A DNA stretch of 61,450 nucleotides from Flavobacterium hibisci. Lineage in GTDB: Bacteria > Bacteroidota > Bacteroidia > Flavobacteriales > Flavobacteriaceae. Of this stretch, positions 25,818 to 35,478 are shown piece after piece; position 1 is the stretch's first letter, and every line of letters begins with the position of its first letter. The position numbers and the translations under genes were made by a program. Under the pieces are notes generated by a model. That model worked only from the letters and a program-made list of their open reading frames with translations. It was not told the origin of the DNA and made no database searches. The stretch is taken from assembly GCF_020026925.1 (NCBI RefSeq), contig NZ_JAIQDW010000024.1:1-61450 (forward strand), in the 5' to 3' direction.

Positions 25818-27029
25818 ATGTCAGTTTTAAACGGTAAGAAAATTTTACTGGGGGTTTCCGGTGGAATAGCAGCCTATAAAACAGCCTCATTAGTACGACT
25901 CTTTATAAAAGCAGGTGCACATGTTCAGGTGATCATGACACCTGCTTCTAAGGATTTTGTAACTCCACTTACATTATCTACCTTATCAAAAAATCCTGTA
26001 TATTCCAGTTTTTTTAATGAAGAGGATCAGGATGCAGTCTGGAACAATCATGTTGATTTGGCACTCTGGGCTGATCTTATGATAATTGCTCCTGCTACAG
26101 CCAATACGTTGTCAAAAATGGTAACGGGAAATAGTGATAATCTTTTAATCGCGACTTATTTATCTGCTAAATGTCCAGTTTATTTTGCTCCGGCTATGGA
26201 TTTGGATATGTACAAACATCCTTCAACTTTATCTGGTTTTAATACTTTAAAGCAATTTGGAAATGTAATGATTCCAGCTGAAAATGGCGAGTTGGCAAGT
26301 GGTTTGTCAGGCGAAGGAAGAATGGCAGAACCTGAAAACATAGTCTCTTTTTTGGAAGCTGATTTAGAAAGTAAGCTTCCTTTAAAAGGAAAAAAAATAC
26401 TTGTAACTGCAGGTCCTACATACGAAGCAATAGATCCGGTGCGTTTTATTGGGAATCACTCTTCAGGAAAAATGGGCTTTGATATTGCAAAAGCAGCAGC
26501 TAATCTTGGTGCTTCGGTTATATTGATAACAGGACCTACTCAGTTAAAGGTTGAAAATTCTTTGATTAAGGTTATTAATGTTGTTTCTGCCCAGGAAATG
26601 TATGACGCCTGCCACTTGAATTTTGATGATGCTGATGTGGCTATTGCTGCCGCCGCAGTAGCCGATTATAAACCAAAGTTCGTTGCAGTTCAGAAAATTA
26701 AGAAAGCTGCTGATGAGTTTTCGATCGAACTGGAAAAAACAAAAGATATCTTGTCTTCTTTAGGAAAAATTAAAAAAAATCAGTTTTTAATTGGTTTTGC
26801 TTTAGAAACTGAAAATGAAATTGAAAATGCTAAGTTGAAAATCCAGAAAAAAAACTTAGATTTGATTGTTTTAAATTCGTTGCAGGATAAAGGAGCAGGT
26901 TTTCAGTATCAAACTAATAAAGTTACTTTTATAGATAAGGAATTTAAAATTGAACCAATGGATTTAAAATCAAAAGAATCTGTTGCGGTTGATATTTTAA
27001 ATAAAGTTATAGGGCATTTTTATGAGTAA
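25818..27029 (+). CDS. coaBC: Bifunctional phosphopantothenoylcysteine decarboxylase/synthetase
   Basis: CoaBC makes 4'-phosphopantetheine from 4'-phosphopantothenate and cysteine in coenzyme A synthesis. Its 403 residues contain the flavin-dependent CoaC domain at the N-terminus (GGIAAYKTASLVRLF, APATANTLSKMVTGNSDNLL, PAMDLDMYKHP). The CoaB domain starts about residue 188 (ILVTAGPTYEAIDPVRFIGN, SSGKMGFDIAKAA, AAAVADYKPK). Its last 8 bp overlap the DUF4835 gene. coaE lies about 5 kb downstream. Confidence 0.96.
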   Translation: MSVLNGKKILLGVSGGIAAYKTASLVRLFIKAGAHVQVIMTPASKDFVTPLTLSTLSKNPVYSSFFNEEDQDAVWNNHVDLALWADLMIIAPATANTLSKMVTGNSDNLLIATYLSAKCPVYFAPAMDLDMYKHPSTLSGFNTLKQFGNVMIPAENGELASGLSGEGRMAEPENIVSFLEADLESKLPLKGKKILVTAGPTYEAIDPVRFIGNHSSGKMGFDIAKAAANLGASVILITGPTQLKVENSLIKVINVVSAQEMYDACHLNFDDADVAIAAAAVADYKPKFVAVQKIKKAADEFSIELEKTKDILSSLGKIKKNQFLIGFALETENEIENAKLKIQKKNLDLIVLNSLQDKGAGFQYQTNKVTFIDKEFKIEPMDLKSKESVAVDILNKVIGHFYE

Positions 27030-27906
27030 ATTAGTTACTTTTTTATTGTTTTTGTTTTTTGGTTTTGCACAGGCACAACAGTTAAATTGTACAGTTACTA
27101 TAAATACAGAAAGGCTGCCAAATCCAAATTTACAGGTCTATAAAACACTTCAGGCTTCTTTGTCTGAATTTGTCAATAAAACAGATTGGATGGGAGCTGT
27201 TTTGAAACAAAATGAGCGAATTAACTGTTCCATGTACATTACACTTTCTTCACATAATTCTGATCAGTTTTCAGGGACAATACAGGTGCAATCTTCAAGA
27301 TTAATCTATAATTCTACCTATTCTTCTCCTGTTTTTAATTTTAACGATAAAGATTTTAATTTCAGATATACAGAATATGAGCCTTTGTTGTATAATCCCA
27401 CTACATTTGAGTCTAATTTAATATCGGTAATATCCTTTTACAGTTATATGATTTTAGGGATGGATGGTGATACATTTCAGTTCGCAGGTGGAAATCCGTA
27501 TTTTGAAACCGCCCAAAATATTGCCAATATTGCACAACAAGGCGGTTCCAAAGGATGGACTCAGTCAGATGGACTCCAAAACCGATATTTCCTGATAAAT
27601 GATATGCTTGCTCCTGTTTATTCAGATTTGAGGCAAACTGCTTTTTTATATTATTCAGGATTAGATATAATGAATCAGGATTTGAAAGAAGCAAAAGAAA
27701 AAATAAAATCTTCATTAATGTTAATAGGTAAATTGAATTCGGTTAAACCAAATGCCTTTTTGACAAGAGTATTTTTTGATGCAAAATCAGATGAGATAGT
27801 ATCTGTTTTTTCAGGAGGACCCAGTATTACAATTACAGATTTGGTAGAAAATTTAAACAGGGTTTCACCTTTAAATTCTACAAAATGGTCTCAAATTAAA
27901 TACTAA
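27022..27906 (+). CDS. Secreted DUF4835 family protein
   Basis: A 294-residue exported protein with a signal peptide ending FGFAQAQQ. The mature part opens with LNCTVTINTERLPNPNLQVYKTLQASLSEFVNKTDW, a pattern specific to the Bacteroidota family DUF4835. YEPLLYNPTTFESNLISVISFYSYMILGMDGDTF follows. Two Cys residues (NCTV and NCSMYI) might pair. The family is consistently placed between coaBC and recN, which suggests a conserved but unknown envelope role. It overlaps coaBC by 8 bp. Confidence 0.9.
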   Translation: MSKLVTFLLFLFFGFAQAQQLNCTVTINTERLPNPNLQVYKTLQASLSEFVNKTDWMGAVLKQNERINCSMYITLSSHNSDQFSGTIQVQSSRLIYNSTYSSPVFNFNDKDFNFRYTEYEPLLYNPTTFESNLISVISFYSYMILGMDGDTFQFAGGNPYFETAQNIANIAQQGGSKGWTQSDGLQNRYFLINDMLAPVYSDLRQTAFLYYSGLDIMNQDLKEAKEKIKSSLMLIGKLNSVKPNAFLTRVFFDAKSDEIVSVFSGGPSITITDLVENLNRVSPLNSTKWSQIKY

Positions 27907-27945
27907 CTGAAATTTATACTTCAATAATTTTACTTTTAAAGCTAT

Positions 27946-29598
27946 ATGATTACTTCGCTGTCAATTAAAAATTATGCCTTAATTGAAAAACTTTCTATAG
28001 ATTTTTCTAAAGGTTTTTCTATAATAACCGGAGAAACCGGAGCTGGAAAATCAATTATTTTAGGAGCTTTAGGATTGGTTTTAGGCAAGAGAGCTGATTT
28101 AACTTCCCTTAAAAACAAAGAAGAAAAATGTGTCATCGAAGCACAGTTTGAGATTTCTAAATACAATCTGAAAGATTTTTTTGAATTGAATGATCTTGAT
28201 TATGAAGATGAAACAATTATTAGACGTGAGATTCTTCCTTCTGGTAAATCACGTGCGTTTATTAATGATAGCCCTGTAAATCTTCAGGAATTACAGGATC
28301 TGAGTGTGTTTTTGATTGATATTCATTCGCAGCAGCAAACCCAGGGACTTTCAGATGAAGGTGTGCAGTTTAAAATCATTGACGCAATTGCTCAAAATTC
28401 AGGAATTATAGATTCTTATCAAAAATCGCTAAAAGTATATAAATCAGATAAATCAAAATTAAATGCTTTGCTTAAAAAACAAAGTGATGCAGGTAAGGAG
28501 CAGGAATACAATACTTTTTTATTGAATGAACTGGTCGCTGCAAAATTAAAATCAGGAGAACAGGAAGAACTGGAAGCTGATTTTGAAAAGCTGAATAATG
28601 TTGAAATTATAAAGGAGTCGATTGATAAGTCGCTTTTAGTTGCTAATGAAGAGCAATTTGGTGTTATTCATAATTTGAATGAGATTAAAGCCTCGTTGCA
28701 AAAAATTGCAGCTTTTTCATCAGAATATCAAAGCTTGTTTGATAGAATCACAAGCGTAGCAATTGAATTTGACGATATCTCGAAAGAATTGCAAAATGCT
28801 ACTGAAAAGTTATTAAATGATCCTGAGAAATTAGAATTGACCAATCAGAAATTGCAGTTGATTCATAATTTACAGAAAAAGCATCAGGTTACTACTGTAG
28901 ATGAATTGTTGCAAATTCAGTCAAACTTGGAAAAATCTGTGTTGGAATTAGGTAATATTGAAGAAGAAATAGCAATTCTGTCGAGATCGATCGAACAAAA
29001 AACAGAAGAGTTAGATTTACTTTCAGCTAAAATCCATCAAAATAGAAAAGAAGCAATTCCGGTTTTATCGAAACAGCTAATTTCAATATTGGAAACATTG
29101 GGAATGCCAAATGTTCAGTTTAAAATGGAATTAACAGCATCGGATACTTATTTTCAAAATGGAAAAGATGAGTTGCAATTTTTGTTTTCTGCAAATAAAG
29201 GAACTGACTTCGGCTTACTGAAAAAAGTTGCTTCTGGTGGAGAAATGTCCCGTATAATGCTGGCTGTAAAAGCAATATTGGCACAATATTCTAAATTGCC
29301 AACTTTAATTTTTGATGAAATAGATACAGGTGTCTCCGGTGAAATTGCGATTAGAATGGGAGAGATCATGAAAGAGATGAGTACCAAGATGCAAATATTT
29401 GCCATCACACACTTGCCTCAGATTGCGGCTAAAGGTGACTCTCATTTTAAGGTGTTCAAATCTACAATTAATGATGACACACAATCGGAATTAAAGCTTT
29501 TGTCTCAGGACGAAAGAATTATAGAAATTGCTCAAATGTTGTCAGGGGCCAATATATCTGATTCTGCATTGAATCATGCAAAACAATTATTAAGTTAA
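27946..29598 (+). CDS. recN: DNA repair protein RecN
   Basis: RecN is an SMC-like ATPase acting in double-strand break repair. It is 550 residues, full length. The N-terminal ATPase half has LSIKNYALIEKLSIDF and Walker A ITGETGAGKSIIL. Coiled coil occupies about residues 150-360. The C-terminal half has the signature KKVASGGEMSRIMLA and Walker B TLIFDEIDTGVSGE, then ITHLPQIAAKGDSHF. It continues the bamD operon, 7 bp before the TPR gene. Confidence 0.96.
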   Translation: MITSLSIKNYALIEKLSIDFSKGFSIITGETGAGKSIILGALGLVLGKRADLTSLKNKEEKCVIEAQFEISKYNLKDFFELNDLDYEDETIIRREILPSGKSRAFINDSPVNLQELQDLSVFLIDIHSQQQTQGLSDEGVQFKIIDAIAQNSGIIDSYQKSLKVYKSDKSKLNALLKKQSDAGKEQEYNTFLLNELVAAKLKSGEQEELEADFEKLNNVEIIKESIDKSLLVANEEQFGVIHNLNEIKASLQKIAAFSSEYQSLFDRITSVAIEFDDISKELQNATEKLLNDPEKLELTNQKLQLIHNLQKKHQVTTVDELLQIQSNLEKSVLELGNIEEEIAILSRSIEQKTEELDLLSAKIHQNRKEAIPVLSKQLISILETLGMPNVQFKMELTASDTYFQNGKDELQFLFSANKGTDFGLLKKVASGGEMSRIMLAVKAILAQYSKLPTLIFDEIDTGVSGEIAIRMGEIMKEMSTKMQIFAITHLPQIAAKGDSHFKVFKSTINDDTQSELKLLSQDERIIEIAQMLSGANISDSALNHAKQLLS

Positions 29599-29605
29599 AA
29601 TAGAA

Positions 29606-30127
29606 ATGGAAAGCCTTAGTTATTACGAAAATCAATTTATAAAAGCAGATTCATTAATCTCTGACGGAAATATTGCTGAAGGGAAAGAGTTGCTTGAAGA
29701 AATATTGTCTCAATATCCGGATTTCGGTAAAGCACATAATCATTTAGGGTGGATTTATTACAATAAGCTGAGTAATTATGATAAAGGAATTTATCATTAT
29801 AAACTGGCTATGAAATTTGAACCTAAATATCCTGCGCCTTATTTAAATTATACTTATCTCCTTATTGATATTGGAAGGTATGAAGAAGCGAAAGAGCATA
29901 TTAATTTTACTATGAAAACTCTGGAAAATTTCGATTCATCATCTTATAATAGTGAATTGGGAAGGATGGCAGAGTATGAGAATCAATATTTAGCTGCTTA
30001 TAATTACTATAAGTTAGCCAAAAAGAATGCTTTAAATCCTAATTTTATAGACAATATGGATGCAAACATGAAAAGGGTTAAGGATAAAATGTCTATTTTT
30101 GAAAAATTAAAATTGAAATTGAATTAA
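29606..30127 (+). CDS. Tetratricopeptide repeat protein
   Basis: A 173-residue soluble protein built from TPR units: ADSLISDGNIAEGKELLEEILSQYPDFGKAHNHLGWIYY, NYDKGIYHYKLAMKFEPKYPAPYLNYTYLLI and GRYEEAKEHINFTM. It lacks a signal peptide, so it is likely a cytoplasmic scaffold. The partner is unknown. It lies between recN and fabV with short gaps and is probably co-transcribed. Confidence 0.82.
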   Translation: MESLSYYENQFIKADSLISDGNIAEGKELLEEILSQYPDFGKAHNHLGWIYYNKLSNYDKGIYHYKLAMKFEPKYPAPYLNYTYLLIDIGRYEEAKEHINFTMKTLENFDSSSYNSELGRMAEYENQYLAAYNYYKLAKKNALNPNFIDNMDANMKRVKDKMSIFEKLKLKLN

Positions 30128-30146
30128 TACAATAAATAATTACAAG

Positions 30147-31337
30147 ATGATCATAGAACCTAGAATGAGAGGATTTATTTGTTTGACATCACACCCAAAA
30201 GGATGCGAGCAAAATGTTAAAAATCAAATTGAATATATCAAATCAAAAGGGCCTATCGAAGGGGCTAAAAAAGTATTGGTAATTGGTGCTTCAACAGGTT
30301 TTGGATTAGCTTCAAGAATTACAAGTGCTTTTGGATCTAATGCAGCAACTATTGGTGTGTTTTTTGAAAAACCATCTGCTGAAGGTAAAACGGCTACACC
30401 GGGCTGGTACAATTCTGCGGCTTTTGAATCAGAAGCTCATAAAGCCGGATTATATGCAAAAAGTATCAATGGGGATGCCTTTTCAAATGAGGTAAAAAGA
30501 GAAACTTTAGATTTGATAAAAGCAGATTTAGGGCAAGTAGATCTTGTAATTTATAGTTTGGCTTCTCCGGTACGTACCAATCCTAAAACAGGAGTTACAC
30601 ATCGTTCAGTTTTGAAACCGATAGGTCAGACATATACTAATAAAACGGTTGATTTTCATACAGGAAAAGTAACTGAAGTTTCAATTGCTCCTGCTAACGA
30701 GGAAGACATTGTTAACACAGTTGAAGTTATGGGAGGAGATGACTGGGCAATGTGGATTGAGGCTTTAAAAAATGAAAATTTATTGGGTGATGGCGCTAAA
30801 ACTATAGCTTATTCGTATATCGGGCCGGAACTAACAGAAGCAGTTTACCGTAAAGGAACTATTGGTCGCGCAAAAGATGATTTAGAAGCTACAGCTTTTA
30901 CTATTGCTGATAGTTTGAAATCAATAGGAGGAACAGCTTATGTTTCTGTTAATAAAGCTTTAGTGACACAATCAAGTTCTGCAATTCCGGTTGTGCCTTT
31001 GTATATTTCTCTTTTATATAAAGTAATGAAAGAAAAAGGAATTCATGAAGGTTGTATTGAGCAGATTCAGCGTTTGTTTAAAGACAGATTGTACGCCGGG
31101 ACTGAAATTCTTACTGATGATAAAGGAAGAATCAGGATTGATGACTGGGAAATGCGCGAAGATGTTCAGGCAGAAGTGGCAAAACTTTGGTTGGAAACTA
31201 CCACGGAAACGTTACCAGCTATTGGTGATTTAGAAGGATATAGAAACGATTTCTTAAATCTGTTTGGTTTTGAATTAGCCGGAATAGATTATAAAGCAGA
31301 AGCAAATGAAATGGTTCAGGTAGAAAGTATTAAATAA
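30147..31337 (+). CDS. fabV: Enoyl-ACP/trans-2-enoyl-CoA reductase FabV
   Basis: An NADH-dependent reductase of the FabV/TER family that performs the last step of the fatty acid elongation cycle, or reduces crotonyl-CoA. It has 396 residues, the usual length. The Rossmann motif is GASTGFGLASRI (48-59). The catalytic pair fits Y-x8-K at Tyr234 and Lys243 (EAVYRKGTIGRAK). LVIYSLASPVR and the substrate-loop VTQSSSAIPVVPLY are typical. FabV enzymes are usually resistant to triclosan. It closes the bamD operon and is followed by a terminator. Confidence 0.95.
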   Translation: MIIEPRMRGFICLTSHPKGCEQNVKNQIEYIKSKGPIEGAKKVLVIGASTGFGLASRITSAFGSNAATIGVFFEKPSAEGKTATPGWYNSAAFESEAHKAGLYAKSINGDAFSNEVKRETLDLIKADLGQVDLVIYSLASPVRTNPKTGVTHRSVLKPIGQTYTNKTVDFHTGKVTEVSIAPANEEDIVNTVEVMGGDDWAMWIEALKNENLLGDGAKTIAYSYIGPELTEAVYRKGTIGRAKDDLEATAFTIADSLKSIGGTAYVSVNKALVTQSSSAIPVVPLYISLLYKVMKEKGIHEGCIEQIQRLFKDRLYAGTEILTDDKGRIRIDDWEMREDVQAEVAKLWLETTTETLPAIGDLEGYRNDFLNLFGFELAGIDYKAEANEMVQVESIK

Positions 31338-31360
31338 TTTATTTAAATCATTACAAAGGA

Positions 31361-31392
31361 AAACCATCAACCCAAAGTTGGTGGTTTTTTTA
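31361..31392 (+). terminator. Terminator after fabV
   Basis: The stem AAACCATCAAC/GTTGGTGGTTT (one G-U pair) with loop CCAAA is followed by seven T. It ends the bamD-fabV operon. Confidence 0.85.
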
Positions 31393-31403
31393 TGAATAAA
31401 ACT

Positions 31404-31411
31404 TATCTTTG
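31404..31411 (+). promoter_or_regulatory. -7 box of the glycosyltransferase/coaE transcript
   Basis: TATCTTTG matches TAnnTTTG about 50 bp before the glycosyltransferase. The -33 region overlaps the upstream terminator's T-run, and no clean TTTG is seen there. Confidence 0.45.
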
Positions 31412-31460
31412 CGCAAAATTTTAATTTTATAAAACTGTCCTTAATTCCTATGTCCTAATT

Positions 31461-32459
31461 ATGGTTTTTTCTTTAATTATACCCGTTTATAATCGCCCGG
31501 ATGAAGTAGATGAGCTTTTAGAAAGTTTAACGAAATCTGATTATAATGAAGCTTTTGAAATTGTTCTTGTTGAAGATGGATCTTCAATTCCTTGCAAGAG
31601 TGTAGTAATGAAATATCAGGGAAAACTAAACATATCATATTACTTTAAGCCTAATTCAGGACCAGGAGATTCCAGGAATTTTGGGATGATAAAAGCAATA
31701 GGTAATTATTTTATTATTTTCGATTCTGATTGTATCATTCCTTCCAATTATTTGACAGAAGTCCGTAAAGAATTAGACAGGGAATATGTAGATTGTTTTG
31801 GCGGACCTGACAAGGCTTTGGATAGCTTTTCAGACATACAAAAAGCAATTAATTTTGCTATGACTTCTTTTTTGACTACCGGTGGAATACGTGGTGGTTC
31901 TGAGAAAATCGGGAAGTTCCAACCAAGAAGCTTCAATATGGGGATTTCAAAAAAAGCTTTTGAAGCATCAAAAGGTTTTGGGAATATTCATCCTGGTGAA
32001 GATCCCGATTTGTCTATCAGATTATGGAATTTAGGTTTTGAAACGAGATTATTTCCTGATGCATTTGTTTATCATAAACGAAGGATAGACTGGGAGAAGT
32101 TCTCTATTCAGGTAAATAAATTTGGAAAAGCAAGACCAATATTGAATAGCTGGTATCCGGAACATAATAAGCTTACTTTTTTCTTTCCTACTTTTTTTAT
32201 GTTGGGATTATTATTAGCTTTTTTATTGTTAATTTTAAATATTGATGTTTTATTACAAATATATTTTGTATATTTCGTTATAATTTTTCTTACATCTAGT
32301 GTTGCTAATAAAAGTTTTAAAATTGGATATCTTTCTGTAATTGCTGTTTGGAAACAATTTTATGGTTATGGAATAGGTTTTTTAGAATCTTTTGTAAAAA
32401 TTATTATTTTAAAGAGAAAGCCTCAGAAAGCTTTTCCTAATATGTTTTTCAGAATATAA
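31461..32459 (+). CDS. Family 2 glycosyltransferase, membrane-anchored
   Basis: A 332-residue GT-A fold enzyme. The nucleotide-sugar domain begins VFSLIIPVYNRPDEVDELLESL, with VEDGS, the metal-binding IIFDSDCIIP (DxD equivalent) and the acceptor region FNMGISKKAFEASKGFGNIHPGEDPDLSIRLW. The C-terminal 100 residues hold two to three membrane helices. It likely transfers a sugar at the inner face of the cytoplasmic membrane; donor and acceptor are unknown. coaE follows one base later, so they are co-transcribed. Confidence 0.9.
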   Translation: MVFSLIIPVYNRPDEVDELLESLTKSDYNEAFEIVLVEDGSSIPCKSVVMKYQGKLNISYYFKPNSGPGDSRNFGMIKAIGNYFIIFDSDCIIPSNYLTEVRKELDREYVDCFGGPDKALDSFSDIQKAINFAMTSFLTTGGIRGGSEKIGKFQPRSFNMGISKKAFEASKGFGNIHPGEDPDLSIRLWNLGFETRLFPDAFVYHKRRIDWEKFSIQVNKFGKARPILNSWYPEHNKLTFFFPTFFMLGLLLAFLLLILNIDVLLQIYFVYFVIIFLTSSVANKSFKIGYLSVIAVWKQFYGYGIGFLESFVKIIILKRKPQKAFPNMFFRI

Positions 32460-32460
32460 G

Positions 32461-33057
32461 ATGGCAAAGATTATTGGTTTGACAGGAGGTATTGGAAGTG
32501 GAAAGACAACTATTGCAAATTATTTTAAGGAAATGGGCGTGCCTGTTTATATAGCTGATGATAAAGCAAAGGAAATAATGCAATCTCATTCCATAATTAA
32601 AGAAATCAAAGCTGTATTTGGTGAGGCGATATTTGAAAAAGAAGTGCTTAACAGGGCAAAATTAGCAGATATTGTTTTTAATAATGCCGATAAGCTTAAC
32701 CAGTTAAATGCTATAATACACCCGGCTGTTAAGAAAGATTTTGAATTATGGCTTCAAAAAAATAAAAATTATGATTATGTAATTTATGAAGCAGCAATTT
32801 TGTTTGAGAGTGGAAGGTACAAAGAATGTGATGTTGTTATTACAGTTACAGCGCCTGAAGAAATAAAAATTGAAAGGGTTATAAAACGTGACAAAACAAG
32901 TAGAAAACAGGTCTTAGAAAGAATGAATATGCAATGGAATGATGAAAAACGAATTCCAATGAGTAATTTTATTATCTTTAATGATAGTCATAAAAATGCA
33001 AAGCGAGAAGTTGTTAAAATTCTTAAAATTTTAAATATAAAACAAAATCATTCTTAA
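32461..33057 (+). CDS. coaE: Dephospho-CoA kinase
   Basis: CoaE phosphorylates dephospho-CoA in the last step of coenzyme A synthesis. It is 198 residues. The P-loop is GLTGGIGSGKTTIANYF (7-23), then YIADDKAKEIM with the catalytic Asp, HPAVKKDFELW and the lid with VIKRDKTSRKQVLERM. All family motifs are present. It starts one base after the glycosyltransferase stop and precedes a two-component system with its own promoter. Confidence 0.95.
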   Translation: MAKIIGLTGGIGSGKTTIANYFKEMGVPVYIADDKAKEIMQSHSIIKEIKAVFGEAIFEKEVLNRAKLADIVFNNADKLNQLNAIIHPAVKKDFELWLQKNKNYDYVIYEAAILFESGRYKECDVVITVTAPEEIKIERVIKRDKTSRKQVLERMNMQWNDEKRIPMSNFIIFNDSHKNAKREVVKILKILNIKQNHS

Positions 33058-33103
33058 ATGTTAATATTTGGTTAATGTATTATTTAGTATATTGTTAAAA
33101 TAT

Positions 33104-33111
33104 TAATTTTG
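33104..33111 (+). promoter_or_regulatory. -7 box of the two-component operon
   Basis: TAATTTTG fits TAnnTTTG. TTTA at 33083-33086 lies 17 nt upstream as a weak -33. The -7 box ends only 5 bp before the ATG, so the leader would be very short or another promoter is used. Confidence 0.4.
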
Positions 33112-33116
33112 TTTCG

Positions 33117-34700
33117 ATGAATAAATTATTTTTTAGAATACTTGTTTTGCTAATGAGTTTGTCCTTAATTGGGATAATTCTGGTTCAGGTATATTGGTTC
33201 AATTCTTCGTTAGAGAATAATGATGAACAATTTAAATATCATGTAACGCAGGTAGTTAGTGATGTTTCAGAAACACTCGCAAAACTGGAAGAATATAGTT
33301 TTCGGGATAAAATCAATCATATAAGGGATAGTACAGGTAAAATTCCACAAAAAGAAGATTTGCTGGAAATTTTATTTGTTCAGAGAAATACTAAAACAAA
33401 TAAAACTATAGTTTATAAAAATAGTATCACTTCTGAAAAGTATGATACAAATGGATCAATTTTTAATAAGAAATTCAATTCAGACGGTTTTAAAAGTTTT
33501 AGTTCAAAGAGGTTGACAGAAGTTTACAATAATAATATTATTGATAATTCAGTTTTAAATCAAAGTACAATTCCGGATATAAAAGTTGAAAAAGATGGTA
33601 ATCTTGATATTTTAAATAAAGCTCAATTAACAATTACATCTAATGATTATGCGTCAATATTGCCAATAGATGAAAGAATTACCAAAGATAAATTAAATTC
33701 TCTTTTAAAGAAAGAACTTAAAGAACATGGTATAAAAACTAAATTTGAGTTTGGGATTTATAGCAATGGTATTCCTACAAAAGTTAAGTCGGATGGTTTT
33801 CATTATGATAAAGATGCGACTTACAGTATTCCTGTCTTTACAGACAATGAAGGGAATAGTAAGTATGAGCTATTAGTTACTTTTCCGTATAAAAAGAAGT
33901 TTTTGTTATCTCAACTGGTGAGCATTACAATACTATCTATAATTTTTACATTAATTATTGTAATTGCATATACAAGTGCTCTAAATCAGTTAATACGACA
34001 AAAGCAAATATCTGAAATTAAAACAGATTTTATAAATAATATGACGCATGAGTTTAAAACTCCTATTGCTACCATAAATTTAGCTCTTGATGCGATTCGT
34101 AACCCCAAAATTATTGAAGATAAAGAGAAGGTATATCGTTATCTTCAAATGATCAGAGATGAAAATAAAAGGATGCATGCTCAGGTAGAAAATGTACTCC
34201 GAATTTCGAAATTAGAGAAAAAGGAACTGGATATCACCAAAGAACCTACTGTAATTCACGATATTATCGAAGATGCAATTGAACATGTAAATTTAATTTT
34301 AGAAGACAAACAAGGTACAATTGTAAAACATTATAATGCAGCAAGAACTACATGTCTGGTAAATGAAGTTCATTTTACAAATGTGTTGGTTAATATATTA
34401 GAAAATGCTATAAAGTATTCTCCGGATATTCCTGAAATAGAGGTTTTTACAGAGAATATTAAAGACATGATCCTGATAAAGATAAAAGACCATGGATTAG
34501 GAATGAGTAAAGTAGCTCAGAAGAGAGTTTTTGAGAAGTTTTACAGGGAACATACAGGAGATCTTCATAATGTAAAAGGACATGGACTCGGACTTGCCTA
34601 TGTAAAAAGAATAGTTGAAGACCACAATGGTCAGGTTTATGTAGAAAGCGAAAAGGGAAAAGGTAGTACCTTCATAATAAAAATACCACTAATAAATTAA
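33117..34700 (+). CDS. Sensor histidine kinase
   Basis: A 527-residue membrane kinase. The first membrane helix (about 5-26) and second (262-286) enclose a roughly 230-residue periplasmic sensor region with no recognised domain. The HisKA domain has the phospho-acceptor His311 in NNMTHEFKTP. The ATPase domain shows N box NILENAIKYSP, G1 DHGLGMS and G2 GHGLGLAYV. The paired regulator begins 3 bp later. The arrangement resembles Bacteroidota RprX/RprY. The signal sensed is unknown. Confidence 0.93.
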   Translation: MNKLFFRILVLLMSLSLIGIILVQVYWFNSSLENNDEQFKYHVTQVVSDVSETLAKLEEYSFRDKINHIRDSTGKIPQKEDLLEILFVQRNTKTNKTIVYKNSITSEKYDTNGSIFNKKFNSDGFKSFSSKRLTEVYNNNIIDNSVLNQSTIPDIKVEKDGNLDILNKAQLTITSNDYASILPIDERITKDKLNSLLKKELKEHGIKTKFEFGIYSNGIPTKVKSDGFHYDKDATYSIPVFTDNEGNSKYELLVTFPYKKKFLLSQLVSITILSIIFTLIIVIAYTSALNQLIRQKQISEIKTDFINNMTHEFKTPIATINLALDAIRNPKIIEDKEKVYRYLQMIRDENKRMHAQVENVLRISKLEKKELDITKEPTVIHDIIEDAIEHVNLILEDKQGTIVKHYNAARTTCLVNEVHFTNVLVNILENAIKYSPDIPEIEVFTENIKDMILIKIKDHGLGMSKVAQKRVFEKFYREHTGDLHNVKGHGLGLAYVKRIVEDHNGQVYVESEKGKGSTFIIKIPLIN

Positions 34701-34703
34701 AAT

Positions 34704-35423
34704 ATGGAAAATATTAATAAAAGAATACTTTTAGTAGAAGATGACCTTAATTTTGGTGCAGTTCTTAAAGATTATTTAATGCTAAATGACTTTGAAGTTA
34801 CCTTAGCAAAAAATGGTATGGAAGGTTTCGAAAAATTCAAGAAAGACGTTTATGATTTATGTATTCTTGATGTAATGATGCCTTATAAGGATGGTTATAC
34901 TTTAGCTAAAGAAATCAGGGAAAAAAATAGTGAAGTGCCGATTATTTTTTTAACGGCAAAATCTATGAAGGAAGATGTTTTAAAAGGATATAAGGCGGGT
35001 GCTGATGACTACCTGAACAAACCTTTTGATTCTGAAGTTTTATTGATGAAAATAAAAGCTATTATTCAAAGAAAATCGTCTGATACAAAAGCAGAGCAAG
35101 TTCAGTTTGAATTTAATATTGGTAAGTTTCATTTAAATTCTAAATTAAGATTTTTAACCTTCCAGGATGAAGAGCCAATCAAGTTATCTCCTAAAGAAAA
35201 TGAGTTGCTTAAAATGCTTATTTTACACGAAAATGACTTAATGCCAAGAGAGTTAGCCTTGACGAAAATCTGGAGGGATGATAATTATTTTACATCAAGA
35301 AGTATGGATGTTTATATTGCGAAACTTAGAAAATATCTAAAAGCCGATGAAGATGTTGAAATTTTAAACATTCACGGAGAAGGTTTTAGACTTGTAGTTA
35401 AAAGCAAAGCAGTATCTGAATAA
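34704..35423 (+). CDS. OmpR-family response regulator
   Basis: A 239-residue regulator. The receiver has VEDD at 11-14, phospho-acceptor Asp56 in CILDVMMP, Thr in IFLTAKS and Lys in LNKPFD. The C-terminal winged helix includes IKLSPKENELLKMLILHEN and SRSMDVYIAKLRKYLKADEDVEILNIHGEGFRL. It is the partner of the upstream kinase (RprY-like) and is followed by a strong terminator. The target genes cannot be read from the window. Confidence 0.94.
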   Translation: MENINKRILLVEDDLNFGAVLKDYLMLNDFEVTLAKNGMEGFEKFKKDVYDLCILDVMMPYKDGYTLAKEIREKNSEVPIIFLTAKSMKEDVLKGYKAGADDYLNKPFDSEVLLMKIKAIIQRKSSDTKAEQVQFEFNIGKFHLNSKLRFLTFQDEEPIKLSPKENELLKMLILHENDLMPRELALTKIWRDDNYFTSRSMDVYIAKLRKYLKADEDVEILNIHGEGFRLVVKSKAVSE

Positions 35424-35430
35424 ATTTAAA

Positions 35431-35458
35431 AAAGCTCTGAAAACTCAGAGCTTTTTTT
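35431..35458. terminator. Bidirectional terminator
   Basis: AAAGCTCTGA/TCAGAGCTTT with T-runs on both strands, serving the response regulator (plus) and the convergent osmC gene (minus). Confidence 0.85.
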
Positions 35459-35478
35459 ATGGATTAAATATTTTAAAT